A stretch of 64,000 bases of DNA from Gluconobacter sphaericus NBRC 12467 (lineage in GTDB: Bacteria; Pseudomonadota; Alphaproteobacteria; Acetobacterales; Acetobacteraceae), in the NCBI RefSeq assembly GCF_006539125.1, contig NZ_BJMK01000003.1, forward strand, positions 1 through 64,000. Reading direction: 5' to 3'. The notes under the pieces are model-generated. The model was not told where the DNA came from. It worked only from the letters and a program-made list of their open reading frames with translations, and did not search any database. The translations under genes were made by a program, and so were the position numbers. This document shows, piece by piece, positions 41,766-51,611 of this stretch (position 1 is its first letter; each line of letters begins with the position of its first letter).

Positions 41766-44120
41766 ATGACCGGTTCGCTACGTGCGCATATCACTTCGCT
41801 GTCAGTTGCGGGAACGCTGCTGATGTCTTCACAGGGCTATGCGGCGGATCCCGTCAAAAAGGATGAGAAACCGGACCCCAAAGCGCGTTCTACGGCAAAA
41901 TCCCTGAACAGGACGCAGAGCCTTGATGGTGTCGATGCGGAATACCTGACGGTGCAGGGGCATGGCTTCAACACCATGCATAATTCCACCGGTTTGTCGC
42001 GGATGCCGCAGGACGTGATGCACACGCCGCAGAACATCAATGTGGTGCCGCAGGCTCTGATGCAGCAGCAGAATGTGAAATCCCTCGATGAGGCCCTGCG
42101 GAATGTACCGGGTGTGACGACGTCCATTGGTGAGGGTGCAGGTGGCATGAACGGCGATCAGTTCCTGATCCGCGGTTTTCAGGCCCAGAATGACATTTAC
42201 GAAGATGGTCTGCGGGATTTCGGCGTCTATTCACGCGATGCGTTCAATTTCGAGACCGTCTCGGTCATCAAGGGGCCGTCTTCCGAAGTGTTCGGTAACG
42301 GTACGACGGGCGGCGCTATCAACATGGTCACCAAGACGCCCGGTCTGAAAAACCACTACAACGCCGAGTTTTCTGGCGGTTCTGGTAGCTATTACCGCGG
42401 CACGCTGGACGTCAATCAGAAGATCAACGACTCAACAGCCTTCCGGATCACGGGTATGGGCGACGAGCACAATATCGTTGGGCGCGACTATCTGTACTCT
42501 CATCGTTGGGGTATTGCGCCGTCGCTGGCCTTCGGGATCGGTAAGAGAACGACGCTGGTTCTGCAATATATGCACCAGCAGGAAAATTCGATTCCGGATT
42601 TCGGTGTGCCGGTCGTGACGAAGCCTGGTGCGAAATACGGTCAGCCCATCACGGAATATGGCATCCGTCGCACTAACTGGTATGGGACGGATAATGACCA
42701 GAACGCAACGAACGCCAATATGGAAACGGCCCGTTTCAGCTTCAAGCTGAACAGACACATCACGTTCTATGACGATCTGCGCGGCGGGGAATATTACCGG
42801 ACGTTCGCGGCCTCCAAGGCGACCTGCGATACGACCTGCGTGAACAACTATTTCAGTGGCGATCCGTCTAAGGCGCTCGTGGCGCGCTCGGGGCCGGTCG
42901 GTGCAGGCGCCGGGACGGGGGCCGGGACGTATATGGCGCCCCTGCCGTATCAGCAGACGAGCTGGTCCGTGCAAAATGTGGGCTCGATGGTTGCTGATTT
43001 CCATACAGGCTTCCTGCGGCATCAGGTCGTTGCAGGTTTTGATATCGAGCGCGTCAATGACGTTCGGTCGCAGTCGACCTATCTGAAGCCCAAGCCGTAT
43101 GCCAGTCTGGTCAATCCGAACCCGCATGTCGGAAATCTGGATCTGGTGCCGGGGGACATGAATCCGGCTGGGCTCGTCTCACTGGGTTCCCTGGGGGCGA
43201 AGTCTCACAGCAATGGATACGGTTTCGATACGGGTCTGTTCCTGTTCGACCAGATCTGGTTCACGAACTGGCTATCCCTCAAGGGTGGCTTCCGCTGGGA
43301 TCGTTGGCAGACGAGCTATAACCTGACGGGTGGAGATGTTGCGAAAAACCCTGACCAGCATTTCCATGATGTGAGCGGGGTGTTCAATCCCAATGCCAGC
43401 CTCGTGCTGACGCCGGATTCGCATCAGACCTATTACTTTACATGGGCCAATTCCACGACGCCGATGGGCATGTATGTGACCAACGGCTCCGTGCCCATCC
43501 GTCCAGGCACCAATTCCTTCGCAAGCCCGGAAAAGGCGCAGCTTTATGAACTTGGGGCCAAGTACAGCATCCTGCACGACCGTTTGGGCGTGACGGCGTC
43601 GCTGTTCCGGCTGGACAAGGGCAATGCGCTGAATGCGGATCCGGTAACGGGCGAAATTACGGGATCGTCCGACCGGCAGCGTAATCAGGGGCTCGAGCTG
43701 TCCGTTGGTGGCATCATTCTGCCGGGCTGGAACGTCTCCGCCACTTATGCCCTGTATGACAGCAGCACCACCTATTCCGCCACGAAGGCCAATCGTGGAA
43801 AGAACGTTCAGTATGTGCCGCATAATCAGGCAACGCTGTGGTCGGCCTATAACGCCTTCGCAGGCAAGCCTTACAACGTGACGTTCGGCGGCGGCCTGAC
43901 ATGGCGCGAGCATGTGTGGCTGGATGCGGCCAATACGCTGCGGGCTCCGGCGAATCTGGATTTCAGTGCCATGATCTCGCACCGCTTCAATCAGCACTGG
44001 AAAGTGTCGATGAACGGCTACAATCTGGCGAACCGCCTAAACTACCAGAGCCTGTTCTCCAACCGCGCCACGCCGTCCGCCGGACGCATGTTCCTTGGAG
44101 AGATTAGCGCGTCTTACTGA
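41766..44120 (+). CDS. TonB-dependent siderophore receptor
   Basis: A 784-residue outer-membrane receptor. After a signal peptide (SLRAHITSLSVAGTLLMSS) the plug domain contains LSRMPQDVMHTPQNINVVP, DEALRNVPGVTTSIGEG, LIRGFQAQNDIYEDGLRD and VIKGPSSEVFGNGTTGGAIN, the pattern of ferric catecholate or ferrichrome receptors (Fiu/FhuE-like). The 22-strand barrel ends GRMFLGEISASY. It imports a ferric siderophore with TonB energy. The ATG at 41766 begins the signal peptide. A Fur-like box lies upstream and the 3' end overlaps the convergent acetyltransferase gene by 7 bases. Confidence 0.92.
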   Translation: MTGSLRAHITSLSVAGTLLMSSQGYAADPVKKDEKPDPKARSTAKSLNRTQSLDGVDAEYLTVQGHGFNTMHNSTGLSRMPQDVMHTPQNINVVPQALMQQQNVKSLDEALRNVPGVTTSIGEGAGGMNGDQFLIRGFQAQNDIYEDGLRDFGVYSRDAFNFETVSVIKGPSSEVFGNGTTGGAINMVTKTPGLKNHYNAEFSGGSGSYYRGTLDVNQKINDSTAFRITGMGDEHNIVGRDYLYSHRWGIAPSLAFGIGKRTTLVLQYMHQQENSIPDFGVPVVTKPGAKYGQPITEYGIRRTNWYGTDNDQNATNANMETARFSFKLNRHITFYDDLRGGEYYRTFAASKATCDTTCVNNYFSGDPSKALVARSGPVGAGAGTGAGTYMAPLPYQQTSWSVQNVGSMVADFHTGFLRHQVVAGFDIERVNDVRSQSTYLKPKPYASLVNPNPHVGNLDLVPGDMNPAGLVSLGSLGAKSHSNGYGFDTGLFLFDQIWFTNWLSLKGGFRWDRWQTSYNLTGGDVAKNPDQHFHDVSGVFNPNASLVLTPDSHQTYYFTWANSTTPMGMYVTNGSVPIRPGTNSFASPEKAQLYELGAKYSILHDRLGVTASLFRLDKGNALNADPVTGEITGSSDRQRNQGLELSVGGIILPGWNVSATYALYDSSTTYSATKANRGKNVQYVPHNQATLWSAYNAFAGKPYNVTFGGGLTWREHVWLDAANTLRAPANLDFSAMISHRFNQHWKVSMNGYNLANRLNYQSLFSNRATPSAGRMFLGEISASY

Positions 44121-44941
44121 TCGCTCTGCGGCGACTGTTCCTGCCTGCTCCAGTCCTGCACGGCCATGCGAATGGTCGGGGTGAGCGGGAACAGGCGTGA
44201 GGCCGCCGAACCGATATGCCCGTGTCTAAGCAGGGCGTTTCCATCAAGCCTTGCGCCAAAAAGCGTGAAACGCTCTGTTTTCGTCTTGGGGAGGCTGATA
44301 CGGATCCAGCGGCGCTCTCCATCCGCCGTGATGCAGGTTCCATCCTGGAATCTTGGCCCGTCAGGCTCGGCGAGGCGCTCGGCCAGATGCAACGCCGTGC
44401 AGGTGTCCCAGCCCGTCCCGATCATCAGAACCTGCGCATTATGGCTCGACAAGGCCGCAAGCGGGGAATGGGTGCCGAACGGATCCTCCATCGGCTGCGT
44501 CGCCAGAATATCCGCAGCCAGCGGCCCTAGAGCAGTGAACGAAACCTGTGGATGGGTGCTGCGCCGCACGCCGGGCCACGTCCGGAAAACTTCGGCGATC
44601 TGCCCCATGCCCCGCGTCGGCGTCAGATGCGGGTCATAAGGCGGCATGGTGGCGCGGATCGTCTCCCACCAGCTTTCCGGCGCAGGGGGATTGCACCAGC
44701 CTGACGGATCGCTCAGTTCGGAAGACTGTGCGGGCATGACGATCGTCCCGTCCGGGCCGACAGCCTGAAGCAGACTTTCGATCACTGTTCGTGCCCCGCC
44801 GCAGACCCAACCGATCCGGCTCAGGGATGTGTGAACCAGCAGTGCCATCCCCGGCAGGACGCCGAGGCGTTGCAGATCCACCACCAGCCGCGCCTGCGTC
44901 ACAGGGCCGCTGGAGCGGGCGATGGCGGCGGCTTCGGTCAC
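44114..44941 (-). CDS. AAC(3)-family N-acetyltransferase
   Basis: A 275-residue protein of the aminoglycoside 3-N-acetyltransferase/YokD family. Recognisable parts are ALLVHTSLSRIGWVCGGA near residues 34-51, GPDGTIVMPAQSSEL, the segment PYDPHLTPTRGMGQIAEVFR and THPQVSFTALG with the catalytic His region (THLAERL-like segment TALHLAERLAEP further on). These enzymes acetylate aminoglycosides, but many chromosomal members have no known substrate. It lies 3 bases downstream of queF and is probably co-transcribed with it. Confidence 0.85.
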   Translation of the reverse strand: MTEAAAIARSSGPVTQARLVVDLQRLGVLPGMALLVHTSLSRIGWVCGGARTVIESLLQAVGPDGTIVMPAQSSELSDPSGWCNPPAPESWWETIRATMPPYDPHLTPTRGMGQIAEVFRTWPGVRRSTHPQVSFTALGPLAADILATQPMEDPFGTHSPLAALSSHNAQVLMIGTGWDTCTALHLAERLAEPDGPRFQDGTCITADGERRWIRISLPKTKTERFTLFGARLDGNALLRHGHIGSAASRLFPLTPTIRMAVQDWSRQEQSPQSDQ

Positions 44942-44944
44942 GGT

Positions 44945-45433
44945 TCAGCCGCGACCGCGATAGCCGGGTACGTCCTGCGCGGGAATCCACACGCCCTTCG
45001 GTGGCTCGCCCGTCTGCCAGAAGACGTCGATCGGGATGCCACCGCGCGGATACCAGTAGGCTCCAATGCGCAGCCACTGCGGGTCGAGCAGGGCTACCAG
45101 ACGCTCAGCGATGGCGATGGAGCAGTCTTCATGGAACGCGCCATGATTGCGGAAGCTGGTCAGGAAGAGTTTGAGGGACTTGCTCTCTACGATCCATTCG
45201 CCGGGGATGTAGTCGATGACGATATGCGCGAAATCCGGCTGTCCGGTCACGGGACAGAGCGAGGTGAACTCTGGGGCCGTGAAGCGCACGACATACTGCC
45301 GTCCCTGATGCGGGGAGGGGACGCGTTCGAGCACGGCTTCTTCGGGGCTCTGCGGTGTCGTGGTGGCGCGGCCGAGCTGACTGAGGGCGTCGGTACCGGG
45401 TGCGGAGGGACCAGTGGGCTGGTGGTTGGACAT
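44945..45433 (-). CDS. queF: NADPH-dependent 7-cyano-7-deazaguanine reductase
   Basis: A 162-residue tunnel-fold enzyme. The catalytic Cys is in [15 protein letters not shown], with the Asp in PDFAH, and the binding motif [15 protein letters not shown] is present. QueF reduces the nitrile of preQ0 to preQ1 in queuosine biosynthesis. Length matches the short type I enzymes. It is divergent from typA and followed 3 bases later by the acetyltransferase gene. Confidence 0.95.
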   Translation of the reverse strand: MSNHQPTGPSAPGTDALSQLGRATTTPQSPEEAVLERVPSPHQGRQYVVRFTAPEFTSLCPVTGQPDFAHIVIDYIPGEWIVESKSLKLFLTSFRNHGAFHEDCSIAIAERLVALLDPQWLRIGAYWYPRGGIPIDVFWQTGEPPKGVWIPAQDVPGYRGRG

Positions 45434-45602
45434 GGTCTGAATTCCTCAAAGGGGCGGTGTTTTGTGAGATGTGGCCCAGCTTTCCTGCAGGCTCAAGGCG
45501 TCTTCGGGGCGAAAAGACGGTGACAGAGTTTGCATATTGGCGGGATTCGGTGCAGAAGACGGCGCAAATCCTCTCTTCGATGCCTCCCGTCTGGAAGACC
45601 AC

Positions 45603-47423
45603 ATGGAACTCCGTAATATCGCCATCATCGCGCACGTCGATCATGGCAAGACCACGCTGGTTGACGCGCTTCTCAAACAGTCCGGCTCTTTCCGCGACAA
45701 TCAGCATGTTGCTGATCGTGCGATGGACAGCAACGACCTCGAACGCGAGCGTGGCATCACCATTCTCGCCAAGTGCACGTCCGTTGTGTGGAAAGAAACC
45801 CGCATCAACATCATCGATACCCCGGGCCACGCCGATTTCGGCGGTGAGGTCGAGCGTATCCTGAGCATGGTGGATGGCGCGATCATCCTCGTCGATGCTG
45901 CTGAAGGCGCGCTGCCGCAGACCAAGTTCGTGCTTGGCAAGGCGCTGGCCCGTGGCATCCGCCCGATCGTCGTCGTCAACAAGATCGACCGTTCCGACGC
46001 CCGCCCGGACGAAGTGCACGAAGAGATCTTCGATCTGTTCGCCTCCCTCGGTGCCGACGAGCACCAGCTCGACTTCCCGATGCTTTACGCTTCGGGCCGT
46101 CAGGGCTGGGCCGATCTGGAGCTGGACGGACCGAAGAAGGATCTCGCTCCGCTGTTCGACCTCGTACTGCGCCATGTGCCGCAGCCGAACGTGGACAAGG
46201 ATGCGCCGTTCGGAATGGTCTCCACCATTCTTGAGAGCGACAACTTCCTGGGCCGCATCCTGACGGGTCGTATCGATCAGGGCCGTGCGAAGGTGAACAT
46301 GCCGGTGCGCGTGCTGCGTCCGGATGGCACGATCGTTGAAACCGGTCGTCTGACGAAGCTGCTGTCCTTCCGTGGCCTCGATCGCGTGCCTGTGGAAGAA
46401 GCCGAAGCCGGTGACATCGTGGCCGTGGCTGGTCTGTCCGAAGCGACGATTCCCGACACGATCGCCGATCCGTCCATTGATGCTCCGCTGCCGTCCCGCC
46501 CGGTCGATCCGCCGACCCTGTCCATGACCTTCCGCATCAACGACGGTCCGCTGGGCGGTCGTGAAGGCAAGAAGGTGACATCGCGTCAGATCCGCGACCG
46601 TCTCTTCAAGGAAACCGAAGGCAACGTGGCCATCAAGGTGACGGAAAGCCCGGAAAGCGAAGCGTTTGAAGTGGCCGGTCGTGGCGAACTTCAGCTTGGC
46701 GTTCTGATCGAAACGATGCGTCGCGAAGGCTTCGAGCTAACGATCGGCCGTCCGCGCGTTCTGTTCCGTGAAAACGAAGAGACCGGCGAGCGCGAAGAGC
46801 CGTTCGAAGAAGTTCTGGTGGACGTGGACGAGCCTTATTCGGGCGTGGTCGTCGAGAAAATGTCGCTCCGTAAGGGCGTTATGCAGGACATGCGTCCGTC
46901 CGGTGGTGGAAAGGTCCGTCTGACGTTCCTGATCCCGTCGCGCGGCCTGATCGGCTATCACGGCGAGTTCCTGACCGACACGCGCGGCACGGGTCTCATG
47001 AACCGTCTGTTCCACGGCTATCTGCCATATGTCGGCTCGATCGAAGGCCGTCGCAATGGCTCGCTGATCTCCGCTGAAGACGGAACGACGACGCAGTACG
47101 CGCTGTTCTCCCTGCAGGATCGCGGTACGATGTTCGTCGATGCTGGCGAGAAGATCTACATGGGCATGATCCTTGGCGAGCATTCCCGTGAGAACGACCT
47201 CGACATCAATGCGGTCCGTGAAAAGAAGCTGACCAACATGCGTGCATCCGGTAAGGACGAAGCCCTGCTTCTGACGCCGCCGCGCCGCATGAGCCTTGAG
47301 CAGGCCATCGCTTATATCGAAGACGATGAACTGGTCGAAGTCACGCCGTCCGCCATCCGGATCCGCAAGCGTTATCTGGATCCGCATGAGCGCAAGCGCG
47401 CTTCCAAGTCCCGCGAAGGCTGA
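45603..47423 (+). CDS. typA: Ribosome-associated GTPase TypA/BipA
   Basis: A 606-residue translational GTPase. Motifs are [46 protein letters not shown] and [12 protein letters not shown]. The middle domain and the C-terminal [20 protein letters not shown] are diagnostic of TypA. It helps ribosome assembly and stress adaptation. The start at 45603 gives the canonical [15 protein letters not shown]; the longer frame to 45471 adds unrelated residues. A strong terminator follows. Confidence 0.97.
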   Translation: MELRNIAIIAHVDHGKTTLVDALLKQSGSFRDNQHVADRAMDSNDLERERGITILAKCTSVVWKETRINIIDTPGHADFGGEVERILSMVDGAIILVDAAEGALPQTKFVLGKALARGIRPIVVVNKIDRSDARPDEVHEEIFDLFASLGADEHQLDFPMLYASGRQGWADLELDGPKKDLAPLFDLVLRHVPQPNVDKDAPFGMVSTILESDNFLGRILTGRIDQGRAKVNMPVRVLRPDGTIVETGRLTKLLSFRGLDRVPVEEAEAGDIVAVAGLSEATIPDTIADPSIDAPLPSRPVDPPTLSMTFRINDGPLGGREGKKVTSRQIRDRLFKETEGNVAIKVTESPESEAFEVAGRGELQLGVLIETMRREGFELTIGRPRVLFRENEETGEREEPFEEVLVDVDEPYSGVVVEKMSLRKGVMQDMRPSGGGKVRLTFLIPSRGLIGYHGEFLTDTRGTGLMNRLFHGYLPYVGSIEGRRNGSLISAEDGTTTQYALFSLQDRGTMFVDAGEKIYMGMILGEHSRENDLDINAVREKKLTNMRASGKDEALLLTPPRRMSLEQAIAYIEDDELVEVTPSAIRIRKRYLDPHERKRASKSREG

Positions 47424-47452
47424 TCCAGCTTTTCACGGACCGCTTGCATTGC

Positions 47453-47490
47453 AAAGGCCTGCCCTGGAACTCTCAGGGCAGGCCTTTTTT
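47453..47490 (+). terminator. Rho-independent terminator of typA
   Basis: A 14-bp perfect stem (47453-47466 with 47474-47487) with a 7-base loop and a T-run, 30 bases after the typA stop. Confidence 0.92.
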
Positions 47491-47674
47491 CATGGGTGTA
47501 TAATGAAGTTTGTCTGAATTGAGGCGTTTTTGTGTATTGCACGGAAGCAGGGCTGAAATTTCATAAAGTTAATGCGCGACCGTGCCCGACAGGAATGATA
47601 ACGTTTTAGCTAAGGCCACTTCGGAAAACTGAATGCTGGCTTGTCTTTATTTTGTTGTGGAGCTCCGTTTCCAG

Positions 47675-47974
47675 ATGCGTCTTTTCAACCGTTCCCTGAT
47701 CGCTGCTGTTTCCGCTTTGGCCCTGACGGCTGCTCCGGCGTTCGCCGATCCTACCACGACGGCCGCTGCCGCTGCGCCTGCCGCTGAAGCTCCTGCCGCT
47801 CCGGCTGCCGAAGCCACTCCTGCTGCACCTGCAACTGAGTCCGATGCCGCTACGGAGACGGGCACGAAGAAGCATCACGGCAAGGGCAAGAAGCATCACC
47901 ACAAGCACAAGCACCACAAGAAGACCTCAGCTGCTACGGAGGTCGCTCCGACCGAAGCCGCTCCGTCCAACTGA
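47675..47974 (+). CDS. Secreted Ala/Pro-rich protein with a His/Lys-rich tail
   Basis: A 99-residue protein with a classic signal peptide (MRLFNRSLIAAVSALALTAA, cut after AFA). The mature part is Ala, Pro, Glu and Thr repeats, then a dense His/Lys block (KKHHGKGKKHHHKHKHHKK, residues about 66-84) and an Ala/Glu/Pro tail. No known domain. It is probably disordered; the His block could bind metals or anionic polymers. It is a single gene with its own terminator. The start at 47675 heads the signal peptide. Confidence 0.75.
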   Translation: MRLFNRSLIAAVSALALTAAPAFADPTTTAAAAAPAAEAPAAPAAEATPAAPATESDAATETGTKKHHGKGKKHHHKHKHHKKTSAATEVAPTEAAPSN

Positions 47975-48017
47975 GGGCAGTCTTCTGACCGGTCACAGGG
48001 TCATAGGACACGACACG

Positions 48018-48044
48018 GGGTCTGCTCAGGCAGACCCTTTTTTT
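48018..48044 (+). terminator. Rho-independent terminator
   Basis: An 8-bp stem (48018-48025 with 48030-48037) with a TCAG loop and seven T residues, downstream of the His/Lys-rich gene. Confidence 0.9.
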
Positions 48045-48117
48045 ATGGCTCCGTCAGATGCTGGCAGGGCGTGTGCAGGCATTTGCATGCGACCGCAACC
48101 CTTACTACGCTGCTGGT

Positions 48118-50241
48118 ATGACTTCCTGTCTTTTGAGCTGGCACGGCTCTATTGTCGCACAGCGTGGCTTCTCGTTGTCTCTGGCGTCCCTGTCCGATGT
48201 GATCGCAGGGATGGTGGCTCCCGTCTCGTTGAGTGGGGACGGTGGCCTCGTGGAGGTCCAGCCGATCGATCCATCCGGGGGGCGCCCCCTGTATGCGGTG
48301 CGGGCCGGGAATGTTTTTCTGACGGCGACGCCGGGCCATGGATGCGGGACCGCATCACACATCCAGGGCTGGGAACAGTTCCTCGCCCTGCCGGTCGCGC
48401 ACCTGCCGGAACTGCAGCGGTTGGTATCGCGTCCGTGGTATATTGCTGCTGAATCCTTTCCGGCCTTGCGTCCTGCGATACAGGATTTCCAACTTCGTGT
48501 CGGGGACTGGGCGGTTGCTCTGGAAACGCTTGATGTGCAGGCGCAGGCAGACGGGTCTGTTCTTCTGACAGGCGAAAATACATCTCCCCTCCGGTTGGAG
48601 CCCTGTCCGTCACCTGAGGTAGAGGCTCTTTTGGAAGACGTTCGTAATGTCGTGCGGCGCGGAGATCAGGCCCCTTGGGCTCGTATCCGAGATTCCTTTG
48701 CGAGTCTTCAGTCGGAGGCCTTCAAGGTTGCCTTGTATCCCGAGGATCTGCCCCGCCTGCAATATCTGGCGCTGATCAGTGTGGACTGTGGCGAACTTGC
48801 ATTGGCGGAGCGTGCGCTGGAACTGGCGCGTCGGGCCGATGATGGCGCGGACATGCTCTACTTCTCAGCCCTTATGGCAATGCGCTGCGGTCATCATGTC
48901 CGGGCGGCTGAGCTGCTACAGGCGGCACTCCTGAAGCGTTTCCCGGAAGGTAGTATTCCGCAACGGATGCAGGATCTCGACGTACGCTTGCGTCAGGGTG
49001 AAAACGCCCTGTTTCTGGTGCAGGATTGCCTTCAGCATCTCCGTCTGCAGCCTTTTGACGAACTGTTTGAACGGGTTCTGACGCCCATGCCGCTTTCGGA
49101 GCAGGATGGGGCGGACATCCGACAGGTTTATGGACATCGCTTCGAGGAGACGTCTCTGCGTCTCGGGGAGAAACCCCGGCAGGCCTTGCTGGAACTGGAC
49201 CGGCGTTTTAACGGGGACAGTTACTGGAATGCTCTTTGTGGCGGGCATCAGTTCTGGCTTGCGGGCAATGTGGATGCCGCTGACAGTCAGTATGCGGCGG
49301 CCAAGGCTCTGTCCATCCGGACCGGGCTCATGCCGATCCATTATAATTGTGGCGTGTTATCCTGGCTGGGCGGTCCTGCGCGTGAGGGTATGGAGCAGCC
49401 GGTTCCTGACCGTCTGGGCATGGGGGAATGGCACTGGGAGGCTAGTGTTGTTCCTGGCGATGTCCCGGGGGATCAGCTACCCGCGCTCTGTCTCGTTTTT
49501 GGGTGCGACGCCGGGTATTTCCGTTTCCTGCCCAAGTTGCTGCTGTCTCTGTTGAAGCTTTGTGCCCGCCGCCCGGATCCGTCTTTCCGGATCCGGCTGT
49601 GTCTGGGGATCGATACGCCGGCGCCGGAGCAGCTTGCGTTCATGCGCGAACTGATCAATGCCGTCTCGCAAAAGGATTTCGGTCTCGATGTCACCTTGGC
49701 TCATGGCCGTCTGACATGGCGCGATGCCGCGACCTATACGGCGATCCGTTATCTGATGTTGCCTGAAGTGGTGCGGCGTTATGCCTGTCCTGTCATCACC
49801 GCCGATTGTGACGGCTATTTCCCGGATGACTTTTTGACGCTGTTCGATGAGCTCAGGGCAACGGCCGATTATGGATTCCGGCTCTATGCCTATGACCATG
49901 AGGGGCGGCAGACTTTCGGTGAGCCCTGGGGGTTTGGTGCGGGGATCTCATGGTTCGGGGAAGCTGACCGGCTGCCGGAGATTGCGGCATTCCTGCATGA
50001 CTATCTTCAGGTCGCCTATGATCCGGCCAATCCGACGAACTGGTGCATCGATCAGTGCGCGCTCGTACAGTCTTTCCGGCGATTTGTGGCGCCGCGCTGG
50101 AGCGATCTGCGGATCCGCTTCATGGATGAAGGAACGCCGTTGATGGTCATGCCGCATCATGTGGGCGGCAAGGACGAACTTCTGCGCCGGGACGGGAGCG
50201 TCTCGATGCAGGATGTCCGGGCGTTTGTCTGCCGTCCGTAA
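48118..50241 (+). CDS. Large uncharacterised protein with a GT-A-like C-terminal domain
   Basis: A 707-residue cytosolic protein that I do not recognise as a named family. Residues about 180-330 look helical and repeat-like (for example SVDCGELALAERALELARRA followed by DMLYFSALMAMRCGHHVRAA), as in TPR solenoids. The C-terminal third begins ALCLVFGCDAGYF and includes YTAIRYLMLPEVVRR, then PVITADCDGYFPDD around residue 561. The DCD between hydrophobic strand and loop resembles the DxD metal site of GT-A glycosyltransferases. The ATG at 48118 is chosen; 48058 would add 20 residues. The cargo and partner are unknown; no other polysaccharide genes are adjacent except a GT4 at 52676. Confidence 0.55.
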   Translation: MTSCLLSWHGSIVAQRGFSLSLASLSDVIAGMVAPVSLSGDGGLVEVQPIDPSGGRPLYAVRAGNVFLTATPGHGCGTASHIQGWEQFLALPVAHLPELQRLVSRPWYIAAESFPALRPAIQDFQLRVGDWAVALETLDVQAQADGSVLLTGENTSPLRLEPCPSPEVEALLEDVRNVVRRGDQAPWARIRDSFASLQSEAFKVALYPEDLPRLQYLALISVDCGELALAERALELARRADDGADMLYFSALMAMRCGHHVRAAELLQAALLKRFPEGSIPQRMQDLDVRLRQGENALFLVQDCLQHLRLQPFDELFERVLTPMPLSEQDGADIRQVYGHRFEETSLRLGEKPRQALLELDRRFNGDSYWNALCGGHQFWLAGNVDAADSQYAAAKALSIRTGLMPIHYNCGVLSWLGGPAREGMEQPVPDRLGMGEWHWEASVVPGDVPGDQLPALCLVFGCDAGYFRFLPKLLLSLLKLCARRPDPSFRIRLCLGIDTPAPEQLAFMRELINAVSQKDFGLDVTLAHGRLTWRDAATYTAIRYLMLPEVVRRYACPVITADCDGYFPDDFLTLFDELRATADYGFRLYAYDHEGRQTFGEPWGFGAGISWFGEADRLPEIAAFLHDYLQVAYDPANPTNWCIDQCALVQSFRRFVAPRWSDLRIRFMDEGTPLMVMPHHVGGKDELLRRDGSVSMQDVRAFVCRP

Positions 50242-50260
50242 GCTCTTGCGGACGGCAGAC
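50227..50260. terminator. Long perfect inverted repeat between convergent genes
   Basis: A 12-bp perfect repeat (50227-50238 with 50249-50260, 10-base loop) spans the last codons and stop of the upstream gene and lies 5 bases from the dadA stop. It probably stops transcription both ways, though T-runs are weak. Confidence 0.65.
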
Positions 50261-50264
50261 ATTC

Positions 50265-51521
50265 TCAGATGCCGTAACGGTCCAGAGACAGGTCGAGGGA
50301 CGGAATCGCCGTCTGTCGGTCCGAGATCTGGTCTGCGACAATCTGGCCGGAGCCTGCCGCCATCGTCCAACCCAGCGTGCCATGGCCGGTGTTGAGCCAC
50401 AGATTGCCGTAGCGCGGTGAGGGGCCGACGATCGGCGTGCCGTCCGGCGTGCAGGGGCGCAGGCCCGTCCAGTATTTCGCAGACGACAGATCGCCGCCGC
50501 CGTACATTTCGCTGAAGGATAGTTCCAGAGTCTCGCGACGGTCGGGGCTGAGGCGCAGGTTGAAACCATTCAGCTCCGCCGTGCCGCCAATGCGGATGCG
50601 GTCGCCAAGGCGCGTGATGGCGACCTTGTAGGTCTCGTCATTGACGGTGGAGATGGGCGCGCGGCTTTCGTCTGTGATTGGCATGGTCAGGGAGTAACCC
50701 TTGACTGGATAGATCGGCAGACGCAGTTCCAATGGCTTGAGGAAGCGCGGTGAATAGCTGCCAAGCGCCAGAACATAGCGGTCCGCTGTCATACGTCCTG
50801 CGCTGGTGCGGATGCTGACGATGGCGTCACTGGCGGCTTCCAGAGCCTCGATCGTGACGCCGAGATGGAACTTCACGCCCTTTTCCTCGGCCATCTTGGC
50901 CAGACGACGTGTGAAGAGGTGGGCATCGCCCGTCTGGTCTCCGGGGAGCAGTAGACCGGCCTTGAGCAGATGTCGTGCATGGGCGAGGCCGGGTTCGCGG
51001 GCAAGGATCTCATCCACGGTCAGCAGCTTGTGCTCAACGCCGCTTTCGGCCAGCAGACGCATGTCCTCGGCAGCGTATTCGACCTGACTATCCGTGCGGA
51101 AAAGCTGGATCAGGCCCTTCTGGGCGCCATCATAGGTGATGCCGGTCTCGGCGCGCAGGGCGTCCAGACGGTCGCGGGCGTATTCCGCAATCCGCAGCAT
51201 CCGGCCCTTGTTGATGTCATAGGCCTTTTCCGTACAGTTCATGAGCAGTTCGCCCATGAAGCGGAACATGGCCGTGTCGAGGCGCGGGCGCACGACAAGG
51301 GGGCTGTGCTTTTCGAACATCCATTTCGCGGCCTTAAACGGCAGGCCCGGCATGGCCCAGGGCGTCGAATAGCCGGGGGAGACCTGACCCGCATTGGCAA
51401 AGGACGTTTCCAGACCAACACCCGGCTGGCGGTCTATGACTTCGACTTCATGGCCTTCCTGAGCGAGATACCATGCCGTTGTCACGCCGATGACGCCGGC
51501 GCCCATAACGATGACTTTCAT
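50265..51521 (-). CDS. dadA: D-amino acid dehydrogenase
   Basis: A 418-residue FAD-dependent, membrane-associated dehydrogenase. The cofactor motif is MGAGVIGVTTAWYLAQEG; SFANAGQVSPGYSTPWAMPG and VKGYSLTMP are characteristic of DadA, and the end is GHGTLGWTMAAGSGQIVAD. It oxidises D-alanine and other D-amino acids to keto acids, passing electrons to the quinone pool. No racemase (dadX) is adjacent. Confidence 0.93.
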   Translation of the reverse strand: MKVIVMGAGVIGVTTAWYLAQEGHEVEVIDRQPGVGLETSFANAGQVSPGYSTPWAMPGLPFKAAKWMFEKHSPLVVRPRLDTAMFRFMGELLMNCTEKAYDINKGRMLRIAEYARDRLDALRAETGITYDGAQKGLIQLFRTDSQVEYAAEDMRLLAESGVEHKLLTVDEILAREPGLAHARHLLKAGLLLPGDQTGDAHLFTRRLAKMAEEKGVKFHLGVTIEALEAASDAIVSIRTSAGRMTADRYVLALGSYSPRFLKPLELRLPIYPVKGYSLTMPITDESRAPISTVNDETYKVAITRLGDRIRIGGTAELNGFNLRLSPDRRETLELSFSEMYGGGDLSSAKYWTGLRPCTPDGTPIVGPSPRYGNLWLNTGHGTLGWTMAAGSGQIVADQISDRQTAIPSLDLSLDRYGI

Positions 51522-51611
51522 ATCTGTCCTGCTGTGTTGTCGTTCGTGAAACCGCCCTGAAGCTATGAAAGCCAGCTCAGTGCTGTGGGAAAATCTGTCT
51601 GGCCCGTTTTG

